64,000 nucleotides of DNA from Bacillus sp. (in: firmicutes) (GCA_003560495.1 PWLM01000217.1:1-64000), one strand, 5' to 3'. Numbered from the stretch's first letter, positions 31,560 through 40,746 are shown. Notes: generated from the sequence alone by a model not told the origin. Program-made: numbers and translations.

Positions 31560-33827
31560 TCACCCATCTTCAGGATTATGAAAAAAAGGCAGAGTCTCCA
31601 ATACTCCCTCTTTTACTTTCATTGTTACAGTCCCTTGCAGATTCGTTTGATACACTGTAATCCCCTTTGATTCCATCCGTTCCACCACTTCTTCGTGAGG
31701 ATGGCCGAAGCGGTTATCCCCTCCCGCTGAAATTACTGCGGTATGCGGATCTGAAGCGTTCAGAAAAGTTTCAGATGACGAAGTAATGCTTCCGTGATGT
31801 GCTGCTTTCAGCACGTCAGTTTTTAAAAGCTCCGGATTCTTTTCCAGTTCCTTTTCCGCTGGCTCCTCAATATCTCCTGTAAATAAAATGGAAACACCTT
31901 CTATTTCCGCCTTTAAGACGATAGACCGGTCATTTTCACTCCAACTTTGACTATTTGTAGGATGGAGAATGTGAAACCGGCTCTCCCCCGTTTCCCACCG
32001 GTCTCCTCTACTTACAAAATAAACAGGTACGTTTTGTTCCGCCAGACAGGCGAAAGCTTCCGTTACAATTTCCGGAACCGTTTCGGATACCGGATAAATA
32101 ACCTGACCAATAGAAATTCTACTGCTCAAATAACATATTTCTCCCATATGATCAGCATGGCCGTGGGAAATAATCAAAGCATCAATCTTATCGATGCCCC
32201 GTCCTTTTAAAAACGGCAGCACCACCTGCTTCCCCGGTCCGTTGCGGGATAGCTCCATTCCATCTTCTGTATATTTTACGAGTCCGCCTGTATCGATCAT
32301 ATATACTGCTTCTCTTCCCGGCAGTTCAATTACCGAAGCATCCCCCTGCCCAACATCGAGAAAGTGTATATAGGCGTTTTTATCCAAAACAGGGAGCACG
32401 GTAAGAACGAGAAGTACGGCAGAAGACAGCAGCGCAGCCGCAGCCCATTTTTTCCTTTTCTCCCATATGACGAATCCGATCAATATAAAAACGTACCACA
32501 GGATGATAAATACAGGCAGAGGTTTTCCTGTTGTAACCAGATGCCAGGGGATAAATTCCATCACATCCAGCCACTGATGTAGAATATACATGCCCGTTTC
32601 CACCCGGGAAAATACCCACTCTGTCGCCCATGGAAAGCCAGGCTCCATAAAAACGCCGGCAAACGAAAGCGGCAGAACAATAAATGAAATAACTGGAATA
32701 AACAGAGCATTCGCTGCAAATGTCATCAAAGATATGGAATAAAAATAATATATGATGAGAGGCAGTGATATAATCTGAGCGGCAAATGTTACTTTCATCA
32801 TTAACGAAAAACCGTTTCCCTTTAAAATTCCTGCGGATAAAATCAAACCTGCCGAAGTAACAAAAGAAAGCTGAAAACCTATATGGTAAATAATCGAAGG
32901 CTGCATTAACACATATAAAATACCTGTTACACTGTATATTTCAAGAAGTGGTATCTTTTTGTTACTAAATAGAAAAAGCAGACCGAGCATAGTCATTGCG
33001 CCTGCTCTTATTACAGAAGGCGCTGCTCCGGCATAAACGATGTACAAAGGCATAAGTAAAAAAAGAATGACAGCTGCCGTCTCCCTCGTCATTCCGATTC
33101 TCACGAGCAGAAACCAGACTCCTGCTGTGATCAGCCCTACGTGCAGGCCGGAAACTGCAAGAAGATGAATGACTCCCAGCATCTGGTATTGATCAATTCT
33201 TTCCTCTTCAATAAAACTCCGCTCACCAAAAACAAGTGCAGCTGCAATTGCACCTCCCTGCCCCATCCCTCCTATACGATGAAGCTGCTCAAAACGTCTG
33301 TCGAAAAATTCTGCTTTTAAGCTCCTATCTTCTGAACACTCTACTTTGTCGGCAAATATCTGCCAGTATATGTTCTGCCTCAGCAGATAATTTTTATAAT
33401 CAAACTGGAAAGGACTTCGTGCTTCCTGCGGTTTAATGAGTGTTCCGTACACGAGACACTTATCCCCCGCACCTGGGTGTTCAGAAGCATAGACAGTAAT
33501 TTGGTCCTTTCCTTCTGTCCGGAGTATAAAACGGTATCCTTCCCCGGCCACTTCTGCACTGTCCGCTGTTCCTTCTACGTATTCTTCCTCTCCTGTCAGA
33601 TGACTTGAAAACTCCTCAAAAGCAGGGGCAAACAAAACTCCCAGCAAAAACGCGGCAGCCACTGCCGGCTTCCGGGACACACGTATAAAAACGATCAGAG
33701 CAGCAGCTGCCGCTCCCACTCTCCATTCTATTCCTGTCCCGGAGGCAGCAGCCATTCCGCAGAGCAGAGAAATAAACATATAAAAAAACGGATACACGGC
33801 GCTGCTCCTCCCCTGTTTAAAAAGCAC
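31560..33827 (-). CDS. comEC: Competence DNA-uptake channel ComEC
   Basis: 755-aa polytopic membrane protein thought to form the channel that imports single-stranded DNA during transformation. It has an N-terminal DUF4131 segment, a central Competence domain with many TM helices (GVIHLLAVSGLHVGL), and a C-terminal metallo-beta-lactamase-like domain with SHGHADHMGE, possibly nucleolytic. Length fits B. subtilis ComEC (776 aa), and no frameshift is seen, so the gene looks functional. It lies downstream of comEB. Confidence 0.94.
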   Translation of the reverse strand: MLFKQGRSSAVYPFFYMFISLLCGMAAASGTGIEWRVGAAAAALIVFIRVSRKPAVAAAFLLGVLFAPAFEEFSSHLTGEEEYVEGTADSAEVAGEGYRFILRTEGKDQITVYASEHPGAGDKCLVYGTLIKPQEARSPFQFDYKNYLLRQNIYWQIFADKVECSEDRSLKAEFFDRRFEQLHRIGGMGQGGAIAAALVFGERSFIEEERIDQYQMLGVIHLLAVSGLHVGLITAGVWFLLVRIGMTRETAAVILFLLMPLYIVYAGAAPSVIRAGAMTMLGLLFLFSNKKIPLLEIYSVTGILYVLMQPSIIYHIGFQLSFVTSAGLILSAGILKGNGFSLMMKVTFAAQIISLPLIIYYFYSISLMTFAANALFIPVISFIVLPLSFAGVFMEPGFPWATEWVFSRVETGMYILHQWLDVMEFIPWHLVTTGKPLPVFIILWYVFILIGFVIWEKRKKWAAAALLSSAVLLVLTVLPVLDKNAYIHFLDVGQGDASVIELPGREAVYMIDTGGLVKYTEDGMELSRNGPGKQVVLPFLKGRGIDKIDALIISHGHADHMGEICYLSSRISIGQVIYPVSETVPEIVTEAFACLAEQNVPVYFVSRGDRWETGESRFHILHPTNSQSWSENDRSIVLKAEIEGVSILFTGDIEEPAEKELEKNPELLKTDVLKAAHHGSITSSSETFLNASDPHTAVISAGGDNRFGHPHEEVVERMESKGITVYQTNLQGTVTMKVKEGVLETLPFFHNPEDG

Positions 33828-33874
33828 TGCGCCGTATATCCGTTCCGCGAAAAAGTCTTTTGAATTCTACTTAT

Positions 33875-34444
33875 TTACATCGGTTGTGTAAAAAGCGAAT
33901 TCGCTTTGTTTCTCATGTCCTGCAGCTCTGCGTCCGAAAGCCCTTTTTCTTCGAGTTTTCCGAGCAGTTCTGCTGTAAAGGCGAGTTTTTCTTTATTTTT
34001 AGTATCGAGTATCATTTCTTCCAGTTCCACCTGAGCCACTTCAACGCCTGCTTCTTCAAATAAGTTTTCAGCGAACGGATGATTTTTATAATCCGCTGCA
34101 TAGTACATTTTCTTAATTCCCGCTTGAATAATCGCTTTACAGCAGTTAAGGCAGGGAAAATGCGTAACGTAGATTTCTGCTCCTTCCGACGCTACACCGA
34201 ACTTTGCACACTGGATTATCGCATTAATCTCAGCATGAATCGTCCGCACACAATGGTTATCAACAATGTAGCATCCGTCTTCAGAACAGTGGCTCCCCCC
34301 GGAGATTGAACCGTTGTACCCACCGGCAATAATGCGTTTTTCTCTTACTATAGTCGCCCCGACCATCAGCCTTGTGCACGTGCTTCTTAAGGCAAGCAGA
34401 TGACTCTGGGCCATAAAATACTGATTCCAGGAAATACGTTCCAT
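33875..34444 (-). CDS. comEB: ComEB, dCMP deaminase family
   Basis: 189-aa zinc deaminase with the catalytic HAEINAIIQCA and PCLNCCKAI motifs; in nucleotide metabolism it converts dCMP to dUMP. It is located between comEA and comEC as in B. subtilis, where it is not needed for transformation itself. An additional Cys/His-rich loop (GSHCSEDGCYIVDNHCVRTIHAE) contributes to metal or dCTP effector binding in this family. Confidence 0.93.
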   Translation of the reverse strand: MERISWNQYFMAQSHLLALRSTCTRLMVGATIVREKRIIAGGYNGSISGGSHCSEDGCYIVDNHCVRTIHAEINAIIQCAKFGVASEGAEIYVTHFPCLNCCKAIIQAGIKKMYYAADYKNHPFAENLFEEAGVEVAQVELEEMILDTKNKEKLAFTAELLGKLEEKGLSDAELQDMRNKANSLFTQPM

Positions 34445-34553
34445 ATCTTTCTCCCCCTTATGATGTCTTTCATCAGTTTAGGGAAAAATATATCCTTTCG
34501 TCAACTTATTGTTTCTGCAGGCTTTTGACAGCGAAGAAAAAGACGTAAACGGT

Positions 34554-35165
34554 TTAGTAAGTTGAAAGATGTTCTCTCAGCGTCTCCATAGTTTTCTCGC
34601 CGATCCCCGGTACATTGATTAAATCATCCACCTGTTGAAATGGACCGGCTTCCTCTCTATAGCTGACGATCGCTTCTGCTTTAGCCGGACCTATTCCCGG
34701 AAGCGTCTCCCATTCCGCCTGTTCCGCCGTATTCATGTTCAGTCCAGCCTTGTCGGTCTGCGCCGGATCTCCACTTTCCACGTCTACTTCGGAAGTGCTG
34801 ACCGCCGGAACGTTTATGACCATCTCATCAAAAGCACGCTGAGCAAGGTTAACTCCAGTTATATCCGCCTCTTCCGTAAGCCCCCCCGCCTCCTTTATTA
34901 CTTGTTCAACCCGCTGGCCGTCCTGCATTTTATATACGCCGGGATATATCACCTCTCCTTTTATATCCACTTTTATATCCCCCTGCTCCGTTAAGACCGT
35001 TTCGTTTTGCTGCGGGCCTTCTGCTGCTGTTTCGGCGAGGGGGCTTTCTGCATCGGAAGGATTCAGTGTGTAAATTATTATCAGCAGCAGTAGTGCAGCG
35101 CCACCCGCAATTTTTATCAGCAGACTCCGGTCGACTCTGATCAGCCAGGATTTCAAATTCTCCAT
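34554..35165 (-). CDS. comEA: ComEA, DNA-binding competence protein
   Basis: 203-aa membrane-anchored DNA receptor for transformation. It has an N-terminal TM helix (IAGGAALLLLIIIYTL), an acidic linker, and an SLBB domain (DIKGEVIYPGVYKM). Two C-terminal helix-hairpin-helix motifs follow (LPGIGPAKAEAIVSYR; VPGIGEKTMETL). It heads the comE cluster. comER, normally divergent upstream, is missing. Confidence 0.94.
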   Translation of the reverse strand: MENLKSWLIRVDRSLLIKIAGGAALLLLIIIYTLNPSDAESPLAETAAEGPQQNETVLTEQGDIKVDIKGEVIYPGVYKMQDGQRVEQVIKEAGGLTEEADITGVNLAQRAFDEMVINVPAVSTSEVDVESGDPAQTDKAGLNMNTAEQAEWETLPGIGPAKAEAIVSYREEAGPFQQVDDLINVPGIGEKTMETLREHLSTY

Positions 35166-35247
35166 TTTTCCACCTCTTTTACGTTTTTATTTCTACTGAA
35201 TCAATGAGTGTAACGGCGCTTCCCGGAAAAATTACTCCGGCGCATAA

Positions 35248-35280
35248 AAAAACCACCCGGCCGGTCGTCGGCGGGTGGAT
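35248..35280 (-). terminator. Terminator between yqeM and comEA
   Basis: The minus strand reads CCACCCGCCGACGACCGGCCGGGTGG followed by TTTTTTT. It lies about 95 nt after yqeM and about 80 nt before comEA. A second small hairpin, ACCGC-TTTAG-GCGGT, and a TATAAT lie between yqeM and it. It may end the yqeG operon or act in a comEA leader. Confidence 0.85.
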
Positions 35281-35373
35281 GCGAAGTTATCAGGTTCTGT
35301 TAAGGTGTACCGCCTAAAGCGGTAATTATTGAGGTTGTCTCTATATTATAAGAAATAAATGGAAAAAAATCCA

Positions 35374-36099
35374 CTATTTTTTCACAGCTTTAAAAAAGTA
35401 CCTGTCATCCTCGGGGCCGGGATTCTTTTTTCCGAAATCTCCGGAAAGTTCAATTTTAAAAAATCCGGCCGATTCCAGCCACTCTTTGTAGAGGGAAGGC
35501 TCAAAGGTCCGCTGATACAGTTCTTCATCATATCTTTCATAATTCCCATTTTCTTTTTTTAGAAAAAAAGTGAGGATGTGATGTACGCTCATTGGTTCTT
35601 CGCCGGGTTCACAATACCACATATATGTGAGGTGATCCCGGTCTTCCCCGTAAAGCTGCTCAAAAAACTCATTTTCCATTTTGTGAACAGAATGTACATC
35701 AAACAGAAAAACTCCTCCCGGCTTTAAACTGGCTGCTGCGCGCCGGAAGGTTTGTTGAACTTCCTCCTTGGAGGGAAGATAGTTTAACCCGTCACAAAAC
35801 AGTGTGACTGCATCCATATTTTCGAAGCCATCCAATTCTGTCATGTTCTGCTCATAAAAAGAAATTCCGCTTCCTTCTGCCCGGGCTTTCTGTTCGGCTT
35901 CCGCAAGCATTTCTCCTGAAATATCGACGCCGTGAGCTTTAAAACCTTCTTTCTCAAGCAGAAGCGTAAAAGACCCGGTACCGCAGGCCGTATCCACTAT
36001 CTCCGCTCCGGCCGGTACGTTCTTTTTCGTATATTCGAGCCATTCCCTGTAAGGGACTTCCTCCATCAGCTCATCATAAAGTGAAGCAAAGTGGCGCAT
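35374..36099 (-). CDS. yqeM: YqeM class I SAM-dependent methyltransferase
   Basis: 241-aa methyltransferase of unknown substrate. The SAM motif I VDTACGTGSFTLLL is clear, followed by the acidic DVHSVHKMENEF segment. It is the last gene of the yqeG-yqeH-aroE-yhbY-nadD-yqeK-rsfS-yqeM operon. The position matches B. subtilis yqeM. The ribosome-related neighbours hint at an RNA or ribosomal target, which is only an inference. Confidence 0.88.
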   Translation of the reverse strand: MRHFASLYDELMEEVPYREWLEYTKKNVPAGAEIVDTACGTGSFTLLLEKEGFKAHGVDISGEMLAEAEQKARAEGSGISFYEQNMTELDGFENMDAVTLFCDGLNYLPSKEEVQQTFRRAAASLKPGGVFLFDVHSVHKMENEFFEQLYGEDRDHLTYMWYCEPGEEPMSVHHILTFFLKKENGNYERYDEELYQRTFEPSLYKEWLESAGFFKIELSGDFGKKNPGPEDDRYFFKAVKK

Positions 36100-36119
36100 A
36101 ACTGAAACTCCTTCCAGGA

Positions 36120-36473
36120 TTACCTTAAAACTTCCTCTGAACTGCTCACTGGAGCATCTCCCCAGAGTTTTTCAAGCTGATAATAGTCGCGATCATCTTT
36201 ATGGAAAACGTGGACGATAACGTCCCCGAGATCGATGAGCACCCACCTTGCTTCTTTCAGGCCTTCCATGCGGTTGATTTCGACTCCGGCTTCCGCTGCT
36301 TTATGCTTAATTTCATTGGCAATGGCCTCCACCTGTGTTTCAGAGTTACCGTGACAAATTACAAAATAATCGGCAATCGAAGAAAGCTGATCCATTTCCA
36401 GTGTAATTATATCCCGTGCATTCTTTTCATCGGCAGCACGCACCGTTAAACCCAGCAGATCTTTATTTTTCAT
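36120..36473 (-). CDS. rsfS: Ribosome silencing factor RsfS
   Basis: 117-aa protein that binds uL14 and blocks 50S-30S joining under nutrient limitation. Family motifs VICHGNSETQVEAIANEI and LGDVIVHVFHKDDRDYY are present. The track's start is 16 codons too early. ATG 36471-36473 (MKNKDLLGL) matches family length, with AAAGGA 11 nt upstream. It starts 4 nt after the yqeK stop. Confidence 0.94.
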   Translation of the reverse strand: MKNKDLLGLTVRAADEKNARDIITLEMDQLSSIADYFVICHGNSETQVEAIANEIKHKAAEAGVEINRMEGLKEARWVLIDLGDVIVHVFHKDDRDYYQLEKLWGDAPVSSSEEVLR

Positions 36474-36477
36474 TAAT

Positions 36478-37059
36478 TCATGCATCCTTTCTTTTTTGTA
36501 TAAAATCATTATACGCTTCAAATGTATCCGGATACACCGCCGTACGCTTTGAAACCAAAAACTCTATCGTCTGTGCCAGAGCGGTCAAACACCCTTCATC
36601 CAGACTGGATACCGCTGCTTCACGGGCCTTTTCGGCCCCTGAAAACGTTCTTCCGGGCTCAATATAATCTGCAAGAAATAGAATTTTCTCTTCCAGTGTC
36701 ATGTTCTTTCGTCCCGTTGTATGCACAGCTATCATCTGTAGAACATCTTCATCTGTAACACCAAGTTCCTCTTTTACGAATGTCGCCCCGACAAAAGCAT
36801 GCAGCAGTTCATCTCCGTAATCGTTAAGCCGGGACGGAAGCTCTGGATGCTCCTCCACCTTTTTCCTCATTTCTTCTGCCGGCCTGTATTTAGCATAATC
36901 GTGAAGAATTGCTGCCTGACGCACTTTTTCGGTGTCCCCCCCATATTTACGACAGAGTTCTTCCGCTGTCTGTACTACACGCCGGGTATGCTCATACCGC
37001 GCAGGTTTCAGGGCGTTTCTGGCTGCTTCATAAGCTTCTGCTTCATTCATACAGGTCAT
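36478..37059 (-). CDS. yqeK: YqeK, HD-domain Ap4A hydrolase
   Basis: 193-aa HD-superfamily hydrolase. Members of this family cleave Ap4A symmetrically into two ADP and are co-encoded with nadD. HD-site residues appear in YEHTRRVVQTAEEL, AAILHDYAKY and AFVGATFV. The start overlaps the end of nadD by 17 nt. Confidence 0.92.
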   Translation of the reverse strand: MTCMNEAEAYEAARNALKPARYEHTRRVVQTAEELCRKYGGDTEKVRQAAILHDYAKYRPAEEMRKKVEEHPELPSRLNDYGDELLHAFVGATFVKEELGVTDEDVLQMIAVHTTGRKNMTLEEKILFLADYIEPGRTFSGAEKAREAAVSSLDEGCLTALAQTIEFLVSKRTAVYPDTFEAYNDFIQKRKDA

Positions 37060-37621
37060 GCTCCTTTATATAGGCATCGACGTCTTCTGTTACAAGAAAT
37101 TTGTTCCACATCCCCGTCGCTGCTCTATGTCTCAGAGCTGTCGAGGAAATGTTCAGTTCCACCTGGTTCAGGAACAGAATCTCTTTAAAATCTTTTTCCT
37201 CCACCTGCGCCCGTGCAGTTCCCGGTCTTTTCATAACTATGAAAGATACAAGCTGCTGCAGTTTCTCATAATTATTCCATAGATGGAAGTTCTCATAGCT
37301 GTCCCCGCCCATGATAAAGTAAAATTTATCTTCAGGATATAATACAAGAAGAGACTGAAGTGTTTTTGTTGTATAGGAAGGACCTTCCCGTTCCATCTCC
37401 TTCAAGCATAGCTGAAAACTTGAAGATAATCGAACCATGTGCTTAACCATGTCGATCCTTTGTTTTTCCGTTGTATCCGTCCGGGATTTGTGAGGAGGAA
37501 TTTTGTTCGGCATCCACCATACTTCATCCAGTCCGCCTTCCAGCCGGGCCTCTTCCGCCATAATAAGATGTCCAGTATGGGGAGGGTCGAATGTACCTCC
37601 CAATAGACCGATTTTTTTCAT
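37043..37621 (-). CDS. nadD: Nicotinate-nucleotide adenylyltransferase
   Basis: 192-aa NAD biosynthesis enzyme that transfers AMP from ATP to NaMN. It has nucleotidyltransferase motifs GGTFDPPHTGHL and ISSTALRHRAA. The start is taken as ATG 37619-37621 (MKKIGLLGG). The track's GTG just before it overlaps the ribosome site. Confidence 0.96.
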   Translation of the reverse strand: MKKIGLLGGTFDPPHTGHLIMAEEARLEGGLDEVWWMPNKIPPHKSRTDTTEKQRIDMVKHMVRLSSSFQLCLKEMEREGPSYTTKTLQSLLVLYPEDKFYFIMGGDSYENFHLWNNYEKLQQLVSFIVMKRPGTARAQVEEKDFKEILFLNQVELNISSTALRHRAATGMWNKFLVTEDVDAYIKEHDLYE

Positions 37622-37636
37622 CACCTATAAACTCCC

Positions 37637-37930
37637 TCAGCCTGGAAGTACTATTTCTTTGTTTTCTTTTGATTCCTTATAAAGAATAATAGTACTGCCG
37701 ATGATCTGTACAATCTCTGCACCGGCTCCTGAAGCAATTTCTTCTGCTGTAGCATTTTTATCGCCAAAGTTATTCTGCAGAATACTTATTTTAATCAATT
37801 CCCGTGCTTCCAGAGCATCTTCCGCCTGTTTAATCAGGTTTGCATTTACTCCGCCTTTTCCTACCTGAAGAATCGGTTTAATATTATGTGCCTGCTTTCT
37901 CAAGAAACGTTTTTGTTTTCCACTGAGCAT
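37637..37930 (-). CDS. yhbY: YhbY/YqeI CRM-domain RNA-binding protein
   Basis: 97-aa single CRM domain that associates with pre-50S particles in related bacteria. The start MLSGKQKRFLRKQAHNIKPILQVGKGG contains the Gly-rich loop that contacts rRNA. It lies 2 nt downstream of aroE in the conserved order (B. subtilis yqeI). Confidence 0.93.
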   Translation of the reverse strand: MLSGKQKRFLRKQAHNIKPILQVGKGGVNANLIKQAEDALEARELIKISILQNNFGDKNATAEEIASGAGAEIVQIIGSTIILYKESKENKEIVLPG

Positions 37931-37932
37931 AT

Positions 37933-38769
37933 TTACACCTCTCTTAATTTTTCCACAACTGTTCTTTCCATTACCTTTACAGGTGCCTGAATACCTGTCC
38001 AGATCTCAAATGCCATCGCTCCCTGGTGCACAAACATCCCTGCACCGTTCATCGTTTCAGCTCCCTTTTTATCAGCTTCCCGAAGAAATCGTGTCTTCCA
38101 CGGTGTATAGATCAGGTCACTGACGAGGGTTCTGCCTGACAGTTTTTCAAGAGAAATCGGCATCTGGCCCGTGTTGGGCGTCATTCCTACGGACGTTGAA
38201 TTAATCACGATATCAAATTCCATCAGCGAAGCCTGGGCGGTTTCCAGAGGGAGGGATCTTACCCCATCGCCGCAGTCTTCGGCCAGCGCCTCGGCAGAAG
38301 AAAGTGTCCGGTTGGCAATCGTAAGCTGCCGGACACCTTTTTTAGCCAGCGTTACTGCCACTGCTCTGCCTGCACCGCCTGCGCCCAAAAGAAGTACTCT
38401 CGTTTCTGAAAGCGGCTTTTTCAGCCGGGGACGTAAAGAACGCAAATACCCTTCGCCGTCTGTATTATAACCTATCAGTTTATTTTGCTTTTTATCATGA
38501 AAAATGGTGTTGACAGCACCTATCAGTTCAGCAGTTTCATCCAGCTCGTCCAGATAGTCCATAACAGTAATCTTATGAGGAACCGTTACGTTGATTCCAG
38601 CGAGTCCGAGCCCCCGTATACCACGCACAGCATCAGCCAGCCCGTCATTTTTTACGTGAAACGGGACGTAGGCAGCACTGATACCCGTTTCCCTGTATGC
38701 TGCTGTATGCATCATTGGTGAAAGACTGTGTGCCACCGGATTACCTATTACTCCAAAAACCTGTGTCAT
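37933..38769 (-). CDS. aroE: Shikimate dehydrogenase
   Basis: 278-aa NADPH-dependent enzyme of the shikimate pathway (3-dehydroshikimate to shikimate). It has substrate residues in VIGNPVAHSLSPMMH, catalytic Lys/Asp in NVTVPHKITVMDYLDE, and the NADP motif GAGGAGRAVAVTL. It sits between yqeH and yhbY as in B. subtilis. Confidence 0.96.
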   Translation of the reverse strand: MTQVFGVIGNPVAHSLSPMMHTAAYRETGISAAYVPFHVKNDGLADAVRGIRGLGLAGINVTVPHKITVMDYLDELDETAELIGAVNTIFHDKKQNKLIGYNTDGEGYLRSLRPRLKKPLSETRVLLLGAGGAGRAVAVTLAKKGVRQLTIANRTLSSAEALAEDCGDGVRSLPLETAQASLMEFDIVINSTSVGMTPNTGQMPISLEKLSGRTLVSDLIYTPWKTRFLREADKKGAETMNGAGMFVHQGAMAFEIWTGIQAPVKVMERTVVEKLREV

Positions 38770-38784
38770 CTTATCATTCCTCCA

Positions 38785-39891
38785 CTAAAAAATTGAGTCC
38801 CGCATCGTTACGTGAACACCTTCCGGTACATGAGTACGAATAACGCTTCCTTCACCGCTGACTGTGACCCATCCGAGTCCGGAAAATACAATGTCCACTT
38901 TTCCAGAAGGAAGCTTCCACTCCTTCATTTGAAGCGGAGGAAAGCTTTTTATGTTTTCCACACCGGGAGGGGAAAGCATTTCTCCGGCATGCTTTTCGTA
39001 CAGCTCATCTGCTTTTTCCATTTTAGTTCTATGAATATGCAGTTCATTTGACATATATACGATAAAGGACTGCTTTGGTCCCTCCTGGAAATCCATCCGG
39101 CTCAGTCCGCCGAAGAAAAGTGTCTGGGCTTCCTCCAGCTGGAAAATAATCGGCTTTACTTCTTTACGGGGACTAATAATTTTAAGGTCTTTCTTCGTTA
39201 CGAGATGTGCCATTTGATGATGATTGATTATTCCCGGTGTGTCATAAAGCGTTCTTCCATCTTCCAGTGGAATATCTATCATATCCAGAGTAGTCCCTGG
39301 AATGTTGGATGTAGTGATCATTTCTTCTTCCGCTGCTCCAAACTCTTTGAGAAGCTTATTAATAAATGTGGATTTACCGACATTGGTGCAGCCTACTACG
39401 TAGGCATCGCCGCCGTTTCGCAGCTCATCTATTGCTTTTGCCGTTTCCATTACACCTTCTCCGGATTCTGCACTCATCAGCATGACGTCGACCGGTTTAA
39501 GCCCGTATTCCTTTGCCTGACGGCGCATCCAGTTAATCACTTTGTTTCTTTTGACCGATTTCGGGAGGAGATCAATTTTATTCCCGACGAGAAGCACAGG
39601 GTTTCCTCCTGTAAAGCGGTGCATTCCGTCAAGCCAGCTGCCATCAAAATCAAATAAATCAACAACTTTTACAATAAGTGCTTTTTTCACGGACAGCTGA
39701 TTCAGCATATTTAAAAAATCATCGTCAGTCAGAGAAACATCCTGAACTTCATTATAATGCTTCAGCCGGAAACACCTCTGGCATATTACGATATCTCTTT
39801 TCAGAGCCGAAGGAGGGGCGTATCCCGTTTCCCCTTCATTTTCTGTCTGAATTTCCACTCCGCATCCGGAACAGATTATTTTTTCTCCCAT
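38785..39891 (-). CDS. yqeH: YqeH circularly permuted ribosome-assembly GTPase
   Basis: 368-aa GTPase needed for 30S assembly. It has an N-terminal Cys4 zinc finger (CSGCGVEI...CQRCFRLKHY). A permuted G domain follows in the order G4 (NKIDLL), G1 (GCTNVGKST), G3 (DTPG). The C-terminal domain binds rRNA. It overlaps yqeG by 16 nt, with AAAGGGG serving as ribosome site inside yqeG. Confidence 0.95.
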   Translation of the reverse strand: MGEKIICSGCGVEIQTENEGETGYAPPSALKRDIVICQRCFRLKHYNEVQDVSLTDDDFLNMLNQLSVKKALIVKVVDLFDFDGSWLDGMHRFTGGNPVLLVGNKIDLLPKSVKRNKVINWMRRQAKEYGLKPVDVMLMSAESGEGVMETAKAIDELRNGGDAYVVGCTNVGKSTFINKLLKEFGAAEEEMITTSNIPGTTLDMIDIPLEDGRTLYDTPGIINHHQMAHLVTKKDLKIISPRKEVKPIIFQLEEAQTLFFGGLSRMDFQEGPKQSFIVYMSNELHIHRTKMEKADELYEKHAGEMLSPPGVENIKSFPPLQMKEWKLPSGKVDIVFSGLGWVTVSGEGSVIRTHVPEGVHVTMRDSIF

Positions 39892-40394
39892 TCAATTAAC
39901 CCCTTTCGTTTCATTGCCCTGAACACCCGGCGTTCGATCGCCCGGTTAAACTTCGTAGCCAGACCGTCCGTTTCAGCAACTGGAACAACTAAAATTGTTT
40001 GAAACCCCGCTCTGTTGCCTCCCAGAATATCTGTCAAAAGCTGGTCTCCAAGAACTACAACTTCGCGGCGCTGCAGTCCCATCAGTCTGCATGCAGATTT
40101 AAATGCTCTGCTGAAAGGCTTTTTGGCACTATGGATAAATGTCAGGCCATGCGGCGCAGCAAATGTGTGCACTCTTTTCTCGTTATTATTAGATACGATC
40201 ACAACTTCAAACCCAGCTTCCTGCAGTCTTTCAAACCAGTACAGCAGTTCTTCTGTAGCTTCCTTTCTATCCCATTCGACCAGTGTATTATCAAGGTCTG
40301 TAATAATTCCTTTAATGCCCCGCTCTTTCAATTCCTCGATTTGTATATTATATACAGATTGAACATACTGATCGGGTATAAAATTTTTCAGCAT
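39876..40394 (-). CDS. yqeG: YqeG HAD-IIIA phosphatase
   Basis: 172-aa HAD phosphatase of the YqeG/PGP-type family. The catalytic DLDNTLVEWD motif is near residue 40, then VVIVSNNNE, then GDQLLTDILGGNRAG. Some relatives dephosphorylate phosphatidylglycerophosphate; the substrate here is not established. It is first gene of the operon, with a promoter about 30-60 nt upstream. Confidence 0.92.
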   Translation of the reverse strand: MLKNFIPDQYVQSVYNIQIEELKERGIKGIITDLDNTLVEWDRKEATEELLYWFERLQEAGFEVVIVSNNNEKRVHTFAAPHGLTFIHSAKKPFSRAFKSACRLMGLQRREVVVLGDQLLTDILGGNRAGFQTILVVPVAETDGLATKFNRAIERRVFRAMKRKGLIEWEKK

Positions 40395-40423
40395 AAGCTT
40401 CCTCCATTTCTGCTCATCACAAT

Positions 40424-40453
40424 ATCATACATTTATTTTAACAATCATTTCAA
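40424..40453 (-). promoter_or_regulatory. Probable promoter of the yqeG operon
   Basis: The minus strand shows TTGAAA, 18 nt, TATGAT, about 30 nt upstream of the yqeG start. Each hexamer has one mismatch to consensus. Confidence 0.6.
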
Positions 40454-40665
40454 TCGAAACAACAAAATCTGTTAAAAATATTGTACGTTTTCTGCTTCCT
40501 TTCTGAACTCCATAAATTTTTATGAAAAAATTTTTCTGCGTTTCTACATATATATTAGTTTTATAATTATTCGCCTTACTTACAGCGCCGGGGATGCAAG
40601 GCTTTACGATTTATATTATAATTTACGTTGTGTCTGACTAAAGGATAATACCTTGTCAATTTTGT

Positions 40666-40721
40666 GGAAGGAAGCGCATGCTTCCTTTCTTGTTTTCCCT
40701 GGGGGTAAACGGGGAAAACAA
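40666..40721 (+). promoter_or_regulatory. Tandem hairpins in the mrp operon leader
   Basis: Two back-to-back perfect stems: AAGGAAGC-GCAT-GCTTCCTT (40668-40687) and TTGTTTTCCC-loop-GGGAAAACAA (40690-40721). No U tract follows, so they are not a simple terminator. They lie about 55 nt before mrpA and overlap a possible small ORF. Confidence 0.6.
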
Positions 40722-40746
40722 GCAGAGCGCTGAATGCACTGGCTAA
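40678..40746 (+). CDS. Possible 22-aa upstream ORF in the mrp leader
   Basis: ATG at 40678 with GGAAGGA 6 nt upstream; codes MLPFLFSLGVNGENKQSAECTG and stops at TAA, 30 nt before the mrpA ribosome site and start. It overlaps both leader hairpins, so the sequence may be constrained by RNA structure instead. I do not recognise the peptide. It could be a leader peptide for translational control, or chance. Confidence 0.25.
   Translation: MLPFLFSLGVNGENKQSAECTG

Noticed and set aside
31289-31567. 92-aa minus-strand ORF
   Set aside because: It lies antisense to yqzM and through the bidirectional terminator; no ribosome site was seen.
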